Of a DNA stretch of 64,000 bases, positions 32,079-40,121 are shown in pieces. The notes beneath the pieces are model-generated. The model was given only the letters and a program-made list of their open reading frames with translations, was not told the origin of the DNA and made no database searches. Both the position numbers and the translations under genes were made by a program. This DNA is from JAXMHQ01 sp046346665. GTDB lineage: Bacteria; Verrucomicrobiota; Verrucomicrobiia; Limisphaerales; JAXMHQ01. The stretch is taken from contig JAXMHQ010000001.1 of the NCBI GenBank assembly GCA_046346665.1, positions 124,001 through 188,000 of the forward strand, read 5' to 3'. The stretch's first letter is position 1; each line of letters starts with the position of its first letter.

Positions 32079-33761
32079 ATGTTACGCGACTGGTCCGCCG
32101 CGTTGAAGCTGCTCCTGCTGGGAATAGCATGCCTGCTGGCTTATTCGGTGAGCTTGTCCGTGGCGGTGGTCGGGCCGGCTCTTGTGGCCGGCCTTGCCGC
32201 CATTTTGGCGCAAAACCGATGGATTGAAGCCCGGCCTTTGGGCCCGAGAATCCTGTCGGGCTTGGCCTGGATTGCGACCGCCATGACCATCGCCTTCGCG
32301 CTGCTGCCCGGCAGCCGGTTTTATGTGGAAGTTTACGTGTCCATCATGGTTTGGCTGACGGCCATGGCCTTTTTCCCTCTGCGTGCAGCGGTTCGGGTTT
32401 CTGCTGAATGGAAGAAACTCGGGATGACATGGATACTCCTCGGAATTGTGATTTGGATCGCGTCCGGGTACGCGGAGAATCGCGCGATAACTTTCTATTG
32501 CGGCATGTTATTCCTGATCGCCTGGCTGATCGCTCTTCAGCTCCTGTGGAAACTTCCGGCCGCTCTGCGTGTCGGGGCGAATTCGCTCATCCTGCTCAAT
32601 CTTGGGCTGCCCCTGGCGAGTTGGCTTACTCACCCCAAAAACGCGGCTTCAACAACCGCATTTCCGGAAGAAGAACTGTATCTGTATGAATCCGCTCGAA
32701 CCAACCAGCCGGGATTCAACCGCTGGTGCGGCGCATTCGACGAACAATGGCACAAGGTGCTGACGGAGGCGTTTTTGATCAACGGGGGTTATCGGCTGCG
32801 GCCCAACAGCCACTCAGTGCTTTTTGAGAGCCCGATAGCCATCAACAGCCTTGGATTCCGCGGTTCCGAACTATCGAACGACACGAATGTCTACCGCATT
32901 GTCGCACTGGGAGAGTCCACAACATTCGGGATCACCATCCGTTCCAATGATTGTCCGTGGCCCGAACTCCTGCAGCAGCTTATTGAATCGCGGATTCACC
33001 CGGCCCGTCCTGTGGAAGTCGTTAATGCGGGTATCCCGGCTCTCACTCTTCCCGCCAACCTGGATCGGCTTACCCCCGAAATCCTGCCGCTCAAACCCAA
33101 CTTGATCATTTCCTATCATGGTTACAACGGGTTTTATCTGCTGCGCAGCGGCCTTTCGATACCGTTTGTCATCAAGGCCCCGCATTACCAGAAGCGTCCC
33201 ATCAGATTGTTGGCAGATATTGAGTATAAAATGCGACTGGCTCTGGCGGTGCGGTCCGAGAAAAGCATGCTCGCTCTGAATCCGCCCGACACCCGAAAAC
33301 CGCTGGACACTCCTTACGCAGAGGCCTACCGGCGGCTCATAGAAGTCGCGCGGAGCAACCACGTCCACCTGGCGCTCTGCAATTATTCCATGGCGGTGAA
33401 CAGTCGAAGCCCTTTCGAAGTGATCCAGTTTTTCCAGCGGCGATTCGCGACGGCATTCTGGCAAGTAAAGGCCAATGATGTCCATTCCATGATTGTCCGG
33501 GAATTGACACGGCAAACTCCTGACGTCCTTTATGTCGACACCCATCCAGGCCTGGATGGAGATTACGACGAGTTCATCGATCTGATGCATTTTGCCCATG
33601 CCGGCGAAGCGCAGATTGCCGAGAACATTTATCAAGGAATCGAAACATTCCTGAGACAGGAATTGGGAAGTTCCGGATCCACTTCAAATGCGTTTTCGGC
33701 GGCTTCCTCCGCCATTTCCGCGGATTCGACCCGTGAAAATGCTCGGGGCGGCACGTTCTGA
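32079..33761 (+). CDS. SGNH/GDSL hydrolase with N-terminal membrane domain
   Basis: Protein of 560 residues. The first 190 residues contain six or so hydrophobic helices (LLLLGIACLLAYSVSLSVAV; WIATAMTIAFALLPGS; WILLGIVIWIASGYA; MLFLIAWLIALQLLW). From about residue 265 an SGNH hydrolase domain follows: the nucleophile serine in ALGESTTFG, the glycine/asparagine in VVNAGIPAL, SYHGYNGFYLL, and the D-x-x-H pair near residue 505 in DLMHFAHAG. Such proteins act on acyl or acetyl groups of envelope or polysaccharide substrates. It has lower GC and different codon use than its neighbours, a hint of transfer. A TATATT box lies 20 bases upstream of the ATG. Confidence 0.8.
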   Translation: MLRDWSAALKLLLLGIACLLAYSVSLSVAVVGPALVAGLAAILAQNRWIEARPLGPRILSGLAWIATAMTIAFALLPGSRFYVEVYVSIMVWLTAMAFFPLRAAVRVSAEWKKLGMTWILLGIVIWIASGYAENRAITFYCGMLFLIAWLIALQLLWKLPAALRVGANSLILLNLGLPLASWLTHPKNAASTTAFPEEELYLYESARTNQPGFNRWCGAFDEQWHKVLTEAFLINGGYRLRPNSHSVLFESPIAINSLGFRGSELSNDTNVYRIVALGESTTFGITIRSNDCPWPELLQQLIESRIHPARPVEVVNAGIPALTLPANLDRLTPEILPLKPNLIISYHGYNGFYLLRSGLSIPFVIKAPHYQKRPIRLLADIEYKMRLALAVRSEKSMLALNPPDTRKPLDTPYAEAYRRLIEVARSNHVHLALCNYSMAVNSRSPFEVIQFFQRRFATAFWQVKANDVHSMIVRELTRQTPDVLYVDTHPGLDGDYDEFIDLMHFAHAGEAQIAENIYQGIETFLRQELGSSGSTSNAFSAASSAISADSTRENARGGTF

Positions 33762-33850
33762 CACCGTAATCACCGGGAACGATGCCAATCGCCGTCGGTC
33801 CAACCACCGCTCGAGTCCTCGAGATTGCTGAAGCAGGCAGTTGCACATCA

Positions 33851-33885
33851 GCATGCGGACGATCCCGCGAATACCGCATGCTTGG
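33851..33885. other. Inverted repeat upstream of the PLD gene
   Basis: AGCATGCGG pairs with CCGCATGCT across 17 bases in the 226-base gap. Function unknown. Confidence 0.35.
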
Positions 33886-33987
33886 CATGAATTCATCAGT
33901 CAGGCCATCTTCAACCGCTTGTTGCGGACGGGCTATGCAGTGCGTAGCATTTCGCGTCCGGACGTCTTCGCAGCGCCCGGGCGTCTC

Positions 33988-36060
33988 ATGAACATCCGGC
34001 ATAGTGCCCAGATTGCGTCCTGGGGGCTCCGAATCGCTGTCGCTTGCGCGGCGGCGTGGGCGTGGAGCGCGTTTGCCGCGCCGTCCCGGCAGGAATACCT
34101 CGATCACTGGCGCAGCCTCACCGCCCCGCCCGGAGATCCCGTCCGCGTCTTCGTCAACGGAAACCGCATCCGCTTCTTCTTCAATACCGAATCCAACATC
34201 GTGGAATACGAGGGATCCTGGAATCACCGCCGTGTTCCGTCGGACAGTTACGCGGTGAACTCGGCGCTGTTGCGGTGGACGGCCACCCTGCCCCGCCAGC
34301 CCGACCTGCGCAAGAGCTGGCGCGAGGCGACGGTGATCGCCGGATCCGAATGGCGGCGGCTCTCGACGAACCTGGTGCAGGAACTCACGCCCGCGGAACC
34401 CGGGCACGGCGCCTGTTACCAGGCGTTCCTGGGCGATCGCGTGTTCTTCCGGACGGCGCTGGGTGCCGTGCGGTCGATTCCGCAGGGCGATGTGCCCGAG
34501 CAGATCGTGATCGACCACCGGTATTCGGTGGATGAAACGCTGGATGTGCTGTCGGTGAAGGTGGAGGAGCAGCTCGTGCGGACGCATCCGGGGGACAATT
34601 TGTTCCTGATCATGGCGCCAGATTCCGGCCGGTTCACGCAGCCGCTGCTGCTGGATCGCCAGCAGAAACAATGCATCTGGCTCTCCCCCGCGGCGCTGTA
34701 TGACACCACCGAGCGCGGGCCGGGATTCGCGGCGTCGCTGCGGGGGTTTGCCGCCCTGATTTTCGAAAGCCACGGACTGGCTTTGATCAAGAACCCGGTG
34801 TCCTGCGCGGCGCGGCTGGCGGACCTGGGCGTGCAGAGCGCCGTGCACCTGCTCCAATTGCCGCTCCCGAAACCCGGCGTGGAACGCGCGGCGCTCTCGC
34901 AGACCAACGGCATGGACCTTCAGGCCTGGGAAAAATGGCTGGACACCTACACCGGCACGCGGCGCGAGCAGGGATCGATCGAATTGCTCATCGACGGGGA
35001 CCGGTTTTATTCCCGGCTGCAACACGCGATCGCGGGCGCCACAAACCATATCTCGGTCAACGTTTTCATTTTCGACCGGGACGACGTGGCGGTGTCGATC
35101 GCGGACGAATTGAAGCGGCGCTCGACGGAAGTGGAGGTGCGGGTGATCCTGGACCAGTTAGGCAGCCTCGGGGCGGGCCTCGCGCCGCCCACCACGCCCA
35201 TGGCGGAGGATTTCGTCATGCCCACGTCGATCGTGGATTACTTGAGAAGCGGCTCCGACGTCCATGTCCGCCCGTTCCTCAATCCGTGGCTGTCGACGGA
35301 TCATTCGAAAGTCTACCTGGTGGACGGCACACAGGCGTGGATCGGGGGCATGAACCTCGGGCGCGAATACCGGTATGAGTGGCACGACCTGATGATCCAA
35401 CTGGGCGGGCCGGTGGTGGGTTCGCTTGAGAATGAATTCGCCCGGCACTGGGCGCACGAGGGGCCGCTGGGGGATTTGTCATACGCCGCGGCGCTGTTGA
35501 GCCCGGGAAAGGCGTGGCCGGCGGGCACGAATGCCGGCAACTGGATCCCCCTGCGGCGGCTGCCGAGCCGGACCGGGTGGAAACCCTACAGCGCGGCGGT
35601 GCACGGAGCCATCGAGAAGGCGCGCGGTTATATTTACGTGGAAAATCCCTACCTGTTCGACAAGAACGTCATCTCCGAACTCGTCCTGGCCCGCCGCCGC
35701 GGGGTGGATGTGCGCGTCGTGCTCCCGCGGGTGAACGATTTCAAAACAGGCGGGCGCAGCAACCTGGTCATCGCCAATTATCTCCATGAACAGGGAGTGC
35801 GGGTTTATTTCTATCCGGGCATGACGCACGTCAAGGCGCTGCTCGCGGACGGCTGGGCGTGCGTCGGATCGGGCAACCTGACGCATCTCAGCCTGCACCT
35901 GAGCCAGGAGGAAAACATCGCGACGTCCGATCCGGCCTTCGCCGCGGAGTTGAAGAAAGCCCTGTTCGAACAGGATTTCGCGAGGAGCTACGAATTGAAC
36001 CAGCCGATTTCGGTGGACTGGGTCGACACGCTGGCGGACACGGTGCTGGAGAGTTTTTGA
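33988..36060 (+). CDS. Exported phospholipase D/cardiolipin synthase-like protein
   Basis: Protein of 690 residues. An N-terminal signal (MNIRHSAQIASWGLRIAVAC, then AAAWAWSAFAAPS) indicates export; this decides ATG 33988 over an upstream in-frame TTG. Residues about 30-320 are an unrecognised beta-rich region. Two HKD phosphatidyltransferase motifs follow: HSKVYLVD near residue 438 with GGMNLGREY, and HVKALLAD near residue 613 with GSGNLTHLSL. This is the arrangement of ClsA/ClsB-type enzymes, which join phosphatidyl groups, or of bacterial phospholipase D. The large N-terminal extension sets it apart from cardiolipin synthases. Substrate unknown. Confidence 0.82.
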   Translation: MNIRHSAQIASWGLRIAVACAAAWAWSAFAAPSRQEYLDHWRSLTAPPGDPVRVFVNGNRIRFFFNTESNIVEYEGSWNHRRVPSDSYAVNSALLRWTATLPRQPDLRKSWREATVIAGSEWRRLSTNLVQELTPAEPGHGACYQAFLGDRVFFRTALGAVRSIPQGDVPEQIVIDHRYSVDETLDVLSVKVEEQLVRTHPGDNLFLIMAPDSGRFTQPLLLDRQQKQCIWLSPAALYDTTERGPGFAASLRGFAALIFESHGLALIKNPVSCAARLADLGVQSAVHLLQLPLPKPGVERAALSQTNGMDLQAWEKWLDTYTGTRREQGSIELLIDGDRFYSRLQHAIAGATNHISVNVFIFDRDDVAVSIADELKRRSTEVEVRVILDQLGSLGAGLAPPTTPMAEDFVMPTSIVDYLRSGSDVHVRPFLNPWLSTDHSKVYLVDGTQAWIGGMNLGREYRYEWHDLMIQLGGPVVGSLENEFARHWAHEGPLGDLSYAAALLSPGKAWPAGTNAGNWIPLRRLPSRTGWKPYSAAVHGAIEKARGYIYVENPYLFDKNVISELVLARRRGVDVRVVLPRVNDFKTGGRSNLVIANYLHEQGVRVYFYPGMTHVKALLADGWACVGSGNLTHLSLHLSQEENIATSDPAFAAELKKALFEQDFARSYELNQPISVDWVDTLADTVLESF

Positions 36061-36112
36061 AGCCGCATGGCCGGGACTGCGGTTGGGATGAAACGAGGCG
36101 TTGTGGTGCGGG

Positions 36113-37030
36113 TTACTTTGATGGGTTCAGCCAGCCGCGACTGCGCATCCAATCGGCTGCGCGATCCGGCCAGGTGGTGATCGGGTTGTCGGTGCGGCGC
36201 AACCCATAGCCATGACCGCCGGTTGGGTAGATGTGCAATTCGAAGGGAACCTTGGATTCCTGCAACGATTCCGCATAGCGAAGAACGTTTTCGACGCGAA
36301 CGCGATCGTCCTGCGCCATGAGGAGGAACGTCGGCGGGGTGTGGCTGGAAACCGCAACTTCCGCTCCCGGGGAGGCGTCCGCCGGGGCATGTACCAGGCC
36401 GCCGGGATAGATCAGCAATTGAAAATCCGGGCGGCACGATTGCTCATCCGCCGCGTCCACGCGGGGATAGGCGCGGGTGGCGCTCTGGGCGCACAGCGTG
36501 GCGCACAAGTGGCCTCCGGCCGAGAAGCCCAGCACCCCGATCCGGTGCGGATCGATGCCGAATTCCGAGGAACGGGACCGGAGAATGCCCATGGCGCGTT
36601 GCACGTCCTGCAGCGGGGCCACATATTTGGGTGCACCTTCGCGGGCGGGGACGCGGTACTTGAGGAGCACACCCGTTACGCCAATGGAATCAAGCCATTC
36701 ACAGACCTCTGTGCCTTCGAGGTCGTAGGCGAGAATGTTGTATCCGCCTCCCGGACAAACCACCACCGCGGCGCCGTTCTGTTTGCCGGAAGCAGGGCGG
36801 TAAACCGTGAGGGTCGGCCGGGTGACGTCTCCGAGGCGGATGAGAGGTTTCCCGGCAATGAGGTTATCGGAAGGTTGGGTCGTGTCGTGTTCCACCAGGG
36901 CCAGGTTGGTTTCACCCGGGGCGCCGGAGGGCCAGAGCGCGATGGGTGCGGAAACATCGGCCGCAAGCACCGCGGTTGCCAGGAGGCTGATCCCGAGAAA
37001 ACAGACGAGAGAAAACCTTTCAAAGTTCAT
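36113..37030 (-). CDS. Secreted alpha/beta hydrolase (acetyl-xylan esterase-like)
   Basis: Exported esterase of 305 residues with signal peptide (LVCFLGISLLATAVLAAD). The oxyanion-hole region is CPGGGYNILAYDLEG, nucleophile S170 is in LGFSAGGHL, acid D242 in AQDDRVRVEN and H273 in TGGHGYGL. The BD-FAE-like family (with LWPSGAPGE at the N-terminus) is frequent in polysaccharide-degrading Verrucomicrobia and Bacteroidetes and removes acetyl or feruloyl groups from hemicellulose. The stand-alone gene follows the PLD gene in convergent orientation. Confidence 0.85.
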   Translation of the reverse strand: MNFERFSLVCFLGISLLATAVLAADVSAPIALWPSGAPGETNLALVEHDTTQPSDNLIAGKPLIRLGDVTRPTLTVYRPASGKQNGAAVVVCPGGGYNILAYDLEGTEVCEWLDSIGVTGVLLKYRVPAREGAPKYVAPLQDVQRAMGILRSRSSEFGIDPHRIGVLGFSAGGHLCATLCAQSATRAYPRVDAADEQSCRPDFQLLIYPGGLVHAPADASPGAEVAVSSHTPPTFLLMAQDDRVRVENVLRYAESLQESKVPFELHIYPTGGHGYGLRRTDNPITTWPDRAADWMRSRGWLNPSK

Positions 37031-37134
37031 GGGCCGGATTCAACCCGAGAACTCCCGGAGTCGCAATCCCGCATCCCGCCTTTCGAAGGAGGAGCGGACG
37101 GCTATGGGTGGTAATTCGCCTTGAGCCCGCCGCG

Positions 37135-37626
37135 TTACCCGCGGACCGCCAGCGCGGAATGGATGGAGGCTTCGAGCTCGGGCCCGTTAATGGGCTTGGG
37201 CAGGAACGCCGCCGCGCCAGCCGCGGAGGCGCGCTGTTTGAATTCCGCCCGATCCGCGCCACTGATCATGATGAACGGAATTTTCGAATTGGAATTCACA
37301 CGCTGCACCCATTCGCAAATCAGGAATCCGTTCCACGGCACACCGCCGCCATGGCTGACGTCCGGCGGGAAATCCACGTCGAGCAACATCAGGTCCGGAC
37401 GCGTGGTGCGGGTGCTGGTGATGGCTTCGGATCCGTCGCGGGCGGTCAGGACCTGGTAACCCAGCGACTTCAGCTTGAGCGTGAGCGCCTGCAGCACGAC
37501 GGGGTCGTCGTCGGCGACCAGGATGCGCTTGCCATTGGAGGGAACGGGCGCCGCAGGTTCGGGCGCCGTGACCGCGGAAGCGGGTTTGACGGCTTCCGCA
37601 CAGGATTTTCTACGGCTGAAAAACAT
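37135..37626 (-). CDS. Single-domain response regulator with receiver insert
   Basis: Protein of 163 residues: a basic/alanine-proline N-terminus (about 30 residues), then one receiver domain (RILVADDDPVVLQALTLKL; phospho-acceptor in MLLDVDFPPD; lysine in FLPKPINGPE). Between the phospho-acceptor strand and the next helix is an insert of about 12 residues (VSHGGGVPWNGF) compared with typical receivers. No output domain is present. Partner kinase is not in the window. Confidence 0.82.
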   Translation of the reverse strand: MFFSRRKSCAEAVKPASAVTAPEPAAPVPSNGKRILVADDDPVVLQALTLKLKSLGYQVLTARDGSEAITSTRTTRPDLMLLDVDFPPDVSHGGGVPWNGFLICEWVQRVNSNSKIPFIMISGADRAEFKQRASAAGAAAFLPKPINGPELEASIHSALAVRG

Positions 37627-37823
37627 GCCTCAATATGGGCCGCCCCCGCGCGTTCCGCAAAACCGTTGATTACGGAACCCTCCGGAAATCCCCCCGGGCC
37701 GCGCACCGGATTTCACCGGGGGTCACCGGAAATCGGCAGCCTGTTTTTTCCCGCAGCCCGGCCCCGCACGCGTTCAAAATTCCTTCCCCGCATGAAAATG
37801 CGGCTCATCCCGATGAAAACAGC

Positions 37824-37852
37824 TTGTCCGGACATTCTCGCCGGTGTACTTA
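37824..37852 (+). promoter_or_regulatory. Promoter abutting the Gfo/Idh start codon
   Basis: TTGTCC (37824-37829), 17 bases, TACTTA (37847-37852). The ATG follows 6 bases later at 37859, so transcription would start at or next to the start codon. Confidence 0.5.
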
Positions 37853-37858
37853 AATAAC

Positions 37859-39298
37859 ATGTCCAAACGCGACTTTCTCTCCTCGTCGTCCATGACCCGC
37901 CGTCGGTTTATCTACTCCTCCGCCCTGGCCGGCGCCGCAGCCGCTTGCACTCCGCTGCTCGCGGCGGATTCCAAAATCCTCTCGCCCAACAGCAAACTGA
38001 ACATCGGCGTGATCGGGTTCGGCGGCAAAGGCGCCGGCGACACCGACGCGTGCGCGAGCGAAAACATCGTCGCGCTGTGCGACGTCGATGACCACATCGG
38101 CGCATCGGTCCGGTCCAAATATCCCAAGGCCAAGTATTACCAGGATTACCGCAAGATGCTGGATGCGGAGAAGAGCCTGGACGCGGTGGTGATTGCGACG
38201 CCCGACCACACGCACGCGGTGATCGCGGCGCACGCGATGCAGATGGGCAAGAACATTTACTGCCAGAAACCGCTGACCCAGACGATTTACGAGGCCCGGC
38301 TGCTGAGGAAAATGGCCCGCGACACCAAGGTCGTCACGCAGATGGGCAACCAGGGCAGCGCCGAGGACGGCCTGCGCCGCGCCGTCGAAGTCATCCAGTC
38401 CGGCATCATCGGCCCGGTCCGGGAAGTCTACGTCTGGAGCAGCCGCCCCGTCTGGCCGCAGGGCATCGACCGGCCGCCCGGCTCGGACCCGATCCCGGAA
38501 GGATTCGATTGGGACCTGTGGATCGGCCCGGCGCCGATGCGGCCGTTCAAGAAGGATGTGTATCATCCGTTCAACTGGCGCGGGTGGATGGATTTCGGGA
38601 CGGGCGCGCTCGGGGACATGGCCTGTCACACGGTGAACATGCCGTTCCGCGCGTTGAAACTGGGTTACCCGACCGAGGTGGAGGCGCTGCTGCCGTTGAC
38701 GAACAAGGAAACCTACCCGCTCAAGTCGAAGATCCGCTTCCAGTTCCCCGAACGCGAGGGGCTGGTCCCGCTCACGTTCTGGTGGTACGACGGCGGCAAC
38801 CTGCTTCCCGACGCCCGGAACTGGCATATCCAGGACAACAGCAACAAGCCGCCGCGCGAAGTCACGGCCGACGTGGAACGCCTGCTGGACAAGGTGCCGG
38901 ACAGCGGCTGCCTGCTCATTGGCGACAAGGGCAAGGTGTTCGCCCCGGACGATTACGGCACGCGCTTCTTCCTCAAGCTCGCGGACGAGCCGGATTTCAT
39001 CGACGGCAAGGATCATCCCGCCGTCAAAGCCATTCCCCAGACCATTCCGCGCAACGAATTCAAGGGCAGTTCCGACCTGCGCCAGCACCTGGAATGGATT
39101 GCCGCCTGCAAAGGCGGGAAGCCGGGGTATTCGAACTTCGACATCGCCGCCTACCTCACGGAAATCATCCTGCTCGGCTGCGTGGCGATGCGGGTCGGCA
39201 AGAAGATCGAATGGGACGGCCCGAACATGCGCGCCACAAACGCCCCCGAAGCCGCCCAGTTCATCAAGCGCGATTACCGGAACGGCTGGCAGATTTGA
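37859..39298 (+). CDS. Tat-exported Gfo/Idh/MocA oxidoreductase
   Basis: Protein of 479 residues. A twin-arginine signal (TRRRFIYSSALAGAAAACTP) sends it folded to the periplasm. The Rossmann fold follows: LNIGVIGFGGKGAGD, VALCDVD, VVIATPDHTHAVIA and the conserved EKP variant YCQKPLTQT. The C-terminal part has GALGDMACHTVNMPFRAL. Enzymes of this family oxidise or rearrange sugars with tightly bound NAD(P); the exported Verrucomicrobia/Planctomycetes group is large and poorly characterised. ATG 37859 sits just downstream of a promoter, and an in-frame GTG at 37844 is less likely. Confidence 0.88.
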   Translation: MSKRDFLSSSSMTRRRFIYSSALAGAAAACTPLLAADSKILSPNSKLNIGVIGFGGKGAGDTDACASENIVALCDVDDHIGASVRSKYPKAKYYQDYRKMLDAEKSLDAVVIATPDHTHAVIAAHAMQMGKNIYCQKPLTQTIYEARLLRKMARDTKVVTQMGNQGSAEDGLRRAVEVIQSGIIGPVREVYVWSSRPVWPQGIDRPPGSDPIPEGFDWDLWIGPAPMRPFKKDVYHPFNWRGWMDFGTGALGDMACHTVNMPFRALKLGYPTEVEALLPLTNKETYPLKSKIRFQFPEREGLVPLTFWWYDGGNLLPDARNWHIQDNSNKPPREVTADVERLLDKVPDSGCLLIGDKGKVFAPDDYGTRFFLKLADEPDFIDGKDHPAVKAIPQTIPRNEFKGSSDLRQHLEWIAACKGGKPGYSNFDIAAYLTEIILLGCVAMRVGKKIEWDGPNMRATNAPEAAQFIKRDYRNGWQI

Positions 39299-39303
39299 GG
39301 CGT

Positions 39304-39367
39304 GGGGTGTTGGAGTAATGGAGTATTGGATTACCGGGACCCATCACTCCACCACTCCACCACCCCA
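39304..39367. repeat. Word-hairpin, word GGAGTAAT (period 8)
   Basis: Left arm 39304-39333 (GGGTGTT, GGAGTAAT, GGAGTATT, GGATTA), right arm 39342-39367 (ATCACTCC, ACCACTCC, ACCACCCC). It begins 6 bases after the Gfo/Idh stop. Confidence 0.82.
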
Positions 39368-39385
39368 TTCCCCCCCCGATCTGCC

Positions 39386-39415
39386 TTGTCCGAAACCATC
39401 GGCCCGGCTTACTCT
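39386..39415 (+). promoter_or_regulatory. Promoter abutting the start codon
   Basis: TTGTCC (39386-39391), 18 bases, TACTCT (39410-39415), then 7 bases to the ATG at 39423. Same layout as at 37824 and 12284. Confidence 0.5.
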
Positions 39416-39422
39416 CTAGCAT

Positions 39423-40121
39423 ATGAAGAGAACGATTTCTGATTCGTGGTTTTCGTGGTTGGGCTGCGTGATCATCGCGTGCTGGCTGGCGGCCGCCGCG
39501 ACGGCGTCGGCGGACGGCACCAACCTGGTTCCGCTCAAACTCAAGCTCCCCTCGCCCGCCTTCGTGGGAACGCCCGTGAACCTGCAGATTGGACCGGAAG
39601 TCGAGCCAATGCCCAAGGGCCCGCGGCCGCCGTTCCTGGTGCCCGCCGGACTGACCAACCTGGCCCCCGCCGGCAAACTCACCTGCAGCGACACCAACGC
39701 CAGCCCGGATGCCCTCGCCAAAATCGTCGACGGCAACAAGGACCTGACGGACGGCAGCGTGGTGCTGATCCGGAAGGGCCCGCAGTATGTTCAGTTCGAT
39801 TTAGGCGCCCCGGAGGAAATCTACGCGATCCTGATCTGGCACGCTTATGACGCGCCGAAAATTTACCGCGACGTGGTGGTCCAGGTGGCGGACGACGCCG
39901 CGTTCACGCAGAATGTCCGGACGCTGTTCAACAACGATCGCGAGAACCACGCGGGCCGCGGCGCGGGCACGGACAAGCAGTATTTTGAGACCAACGAGGG
40001 ACGGCTCATTGACGCGAAGGGCCAGGTGGCGCAGTTCGTCCGCACGTATTCTCGCGGGAGCACCGAGAGCGCGTTGAACGAGTACACCGAAGTGGAGATT
40101 TACGGACGCCCGGCGAAATGA
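39423..40121 (+). CDS. Secreted discoidin-like (F5/8 type C) protein
   Basis: Protein of 232 residues with an N-terminal export signal (WFSWLGCVIIACWLAAAATASA). The second half (AKIVDGNKDLTDGSVVLIRKGPQ; VQFDLGAPEEIYAILIWHAYD; IYRDVVVQVADDAAF) has the look of a galactose-binding jelly roll, in which the ligand loops are at the top of the barrel. A carbohydrate-binding role is therefore inferred. Its stop overlaps the start of the glycosyltransferase gene (ATGA), so the two are co-translated. Confidence 0.7.
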   Translation: MKRTISDSWFSWLGCVIIACWLAAAATASADGTNLVPLKLKLPSPAFVGTPVNLQIGPEVEPMPKGPRPPFLVPAGLTNLAPAGKLTCSDTNASPDALAKIVDGNKDLTDGSVVLIRKGPQYVQFDLGAPEEIYAILIWHAYDAPKIYRDVVVQVADDAAFTQNVRTLFNNDRENHAGRGAGTDKQYFETNEGRLIDAKGQVAQFVRTYSRGSTESALNEYTEVEIYGRPAK

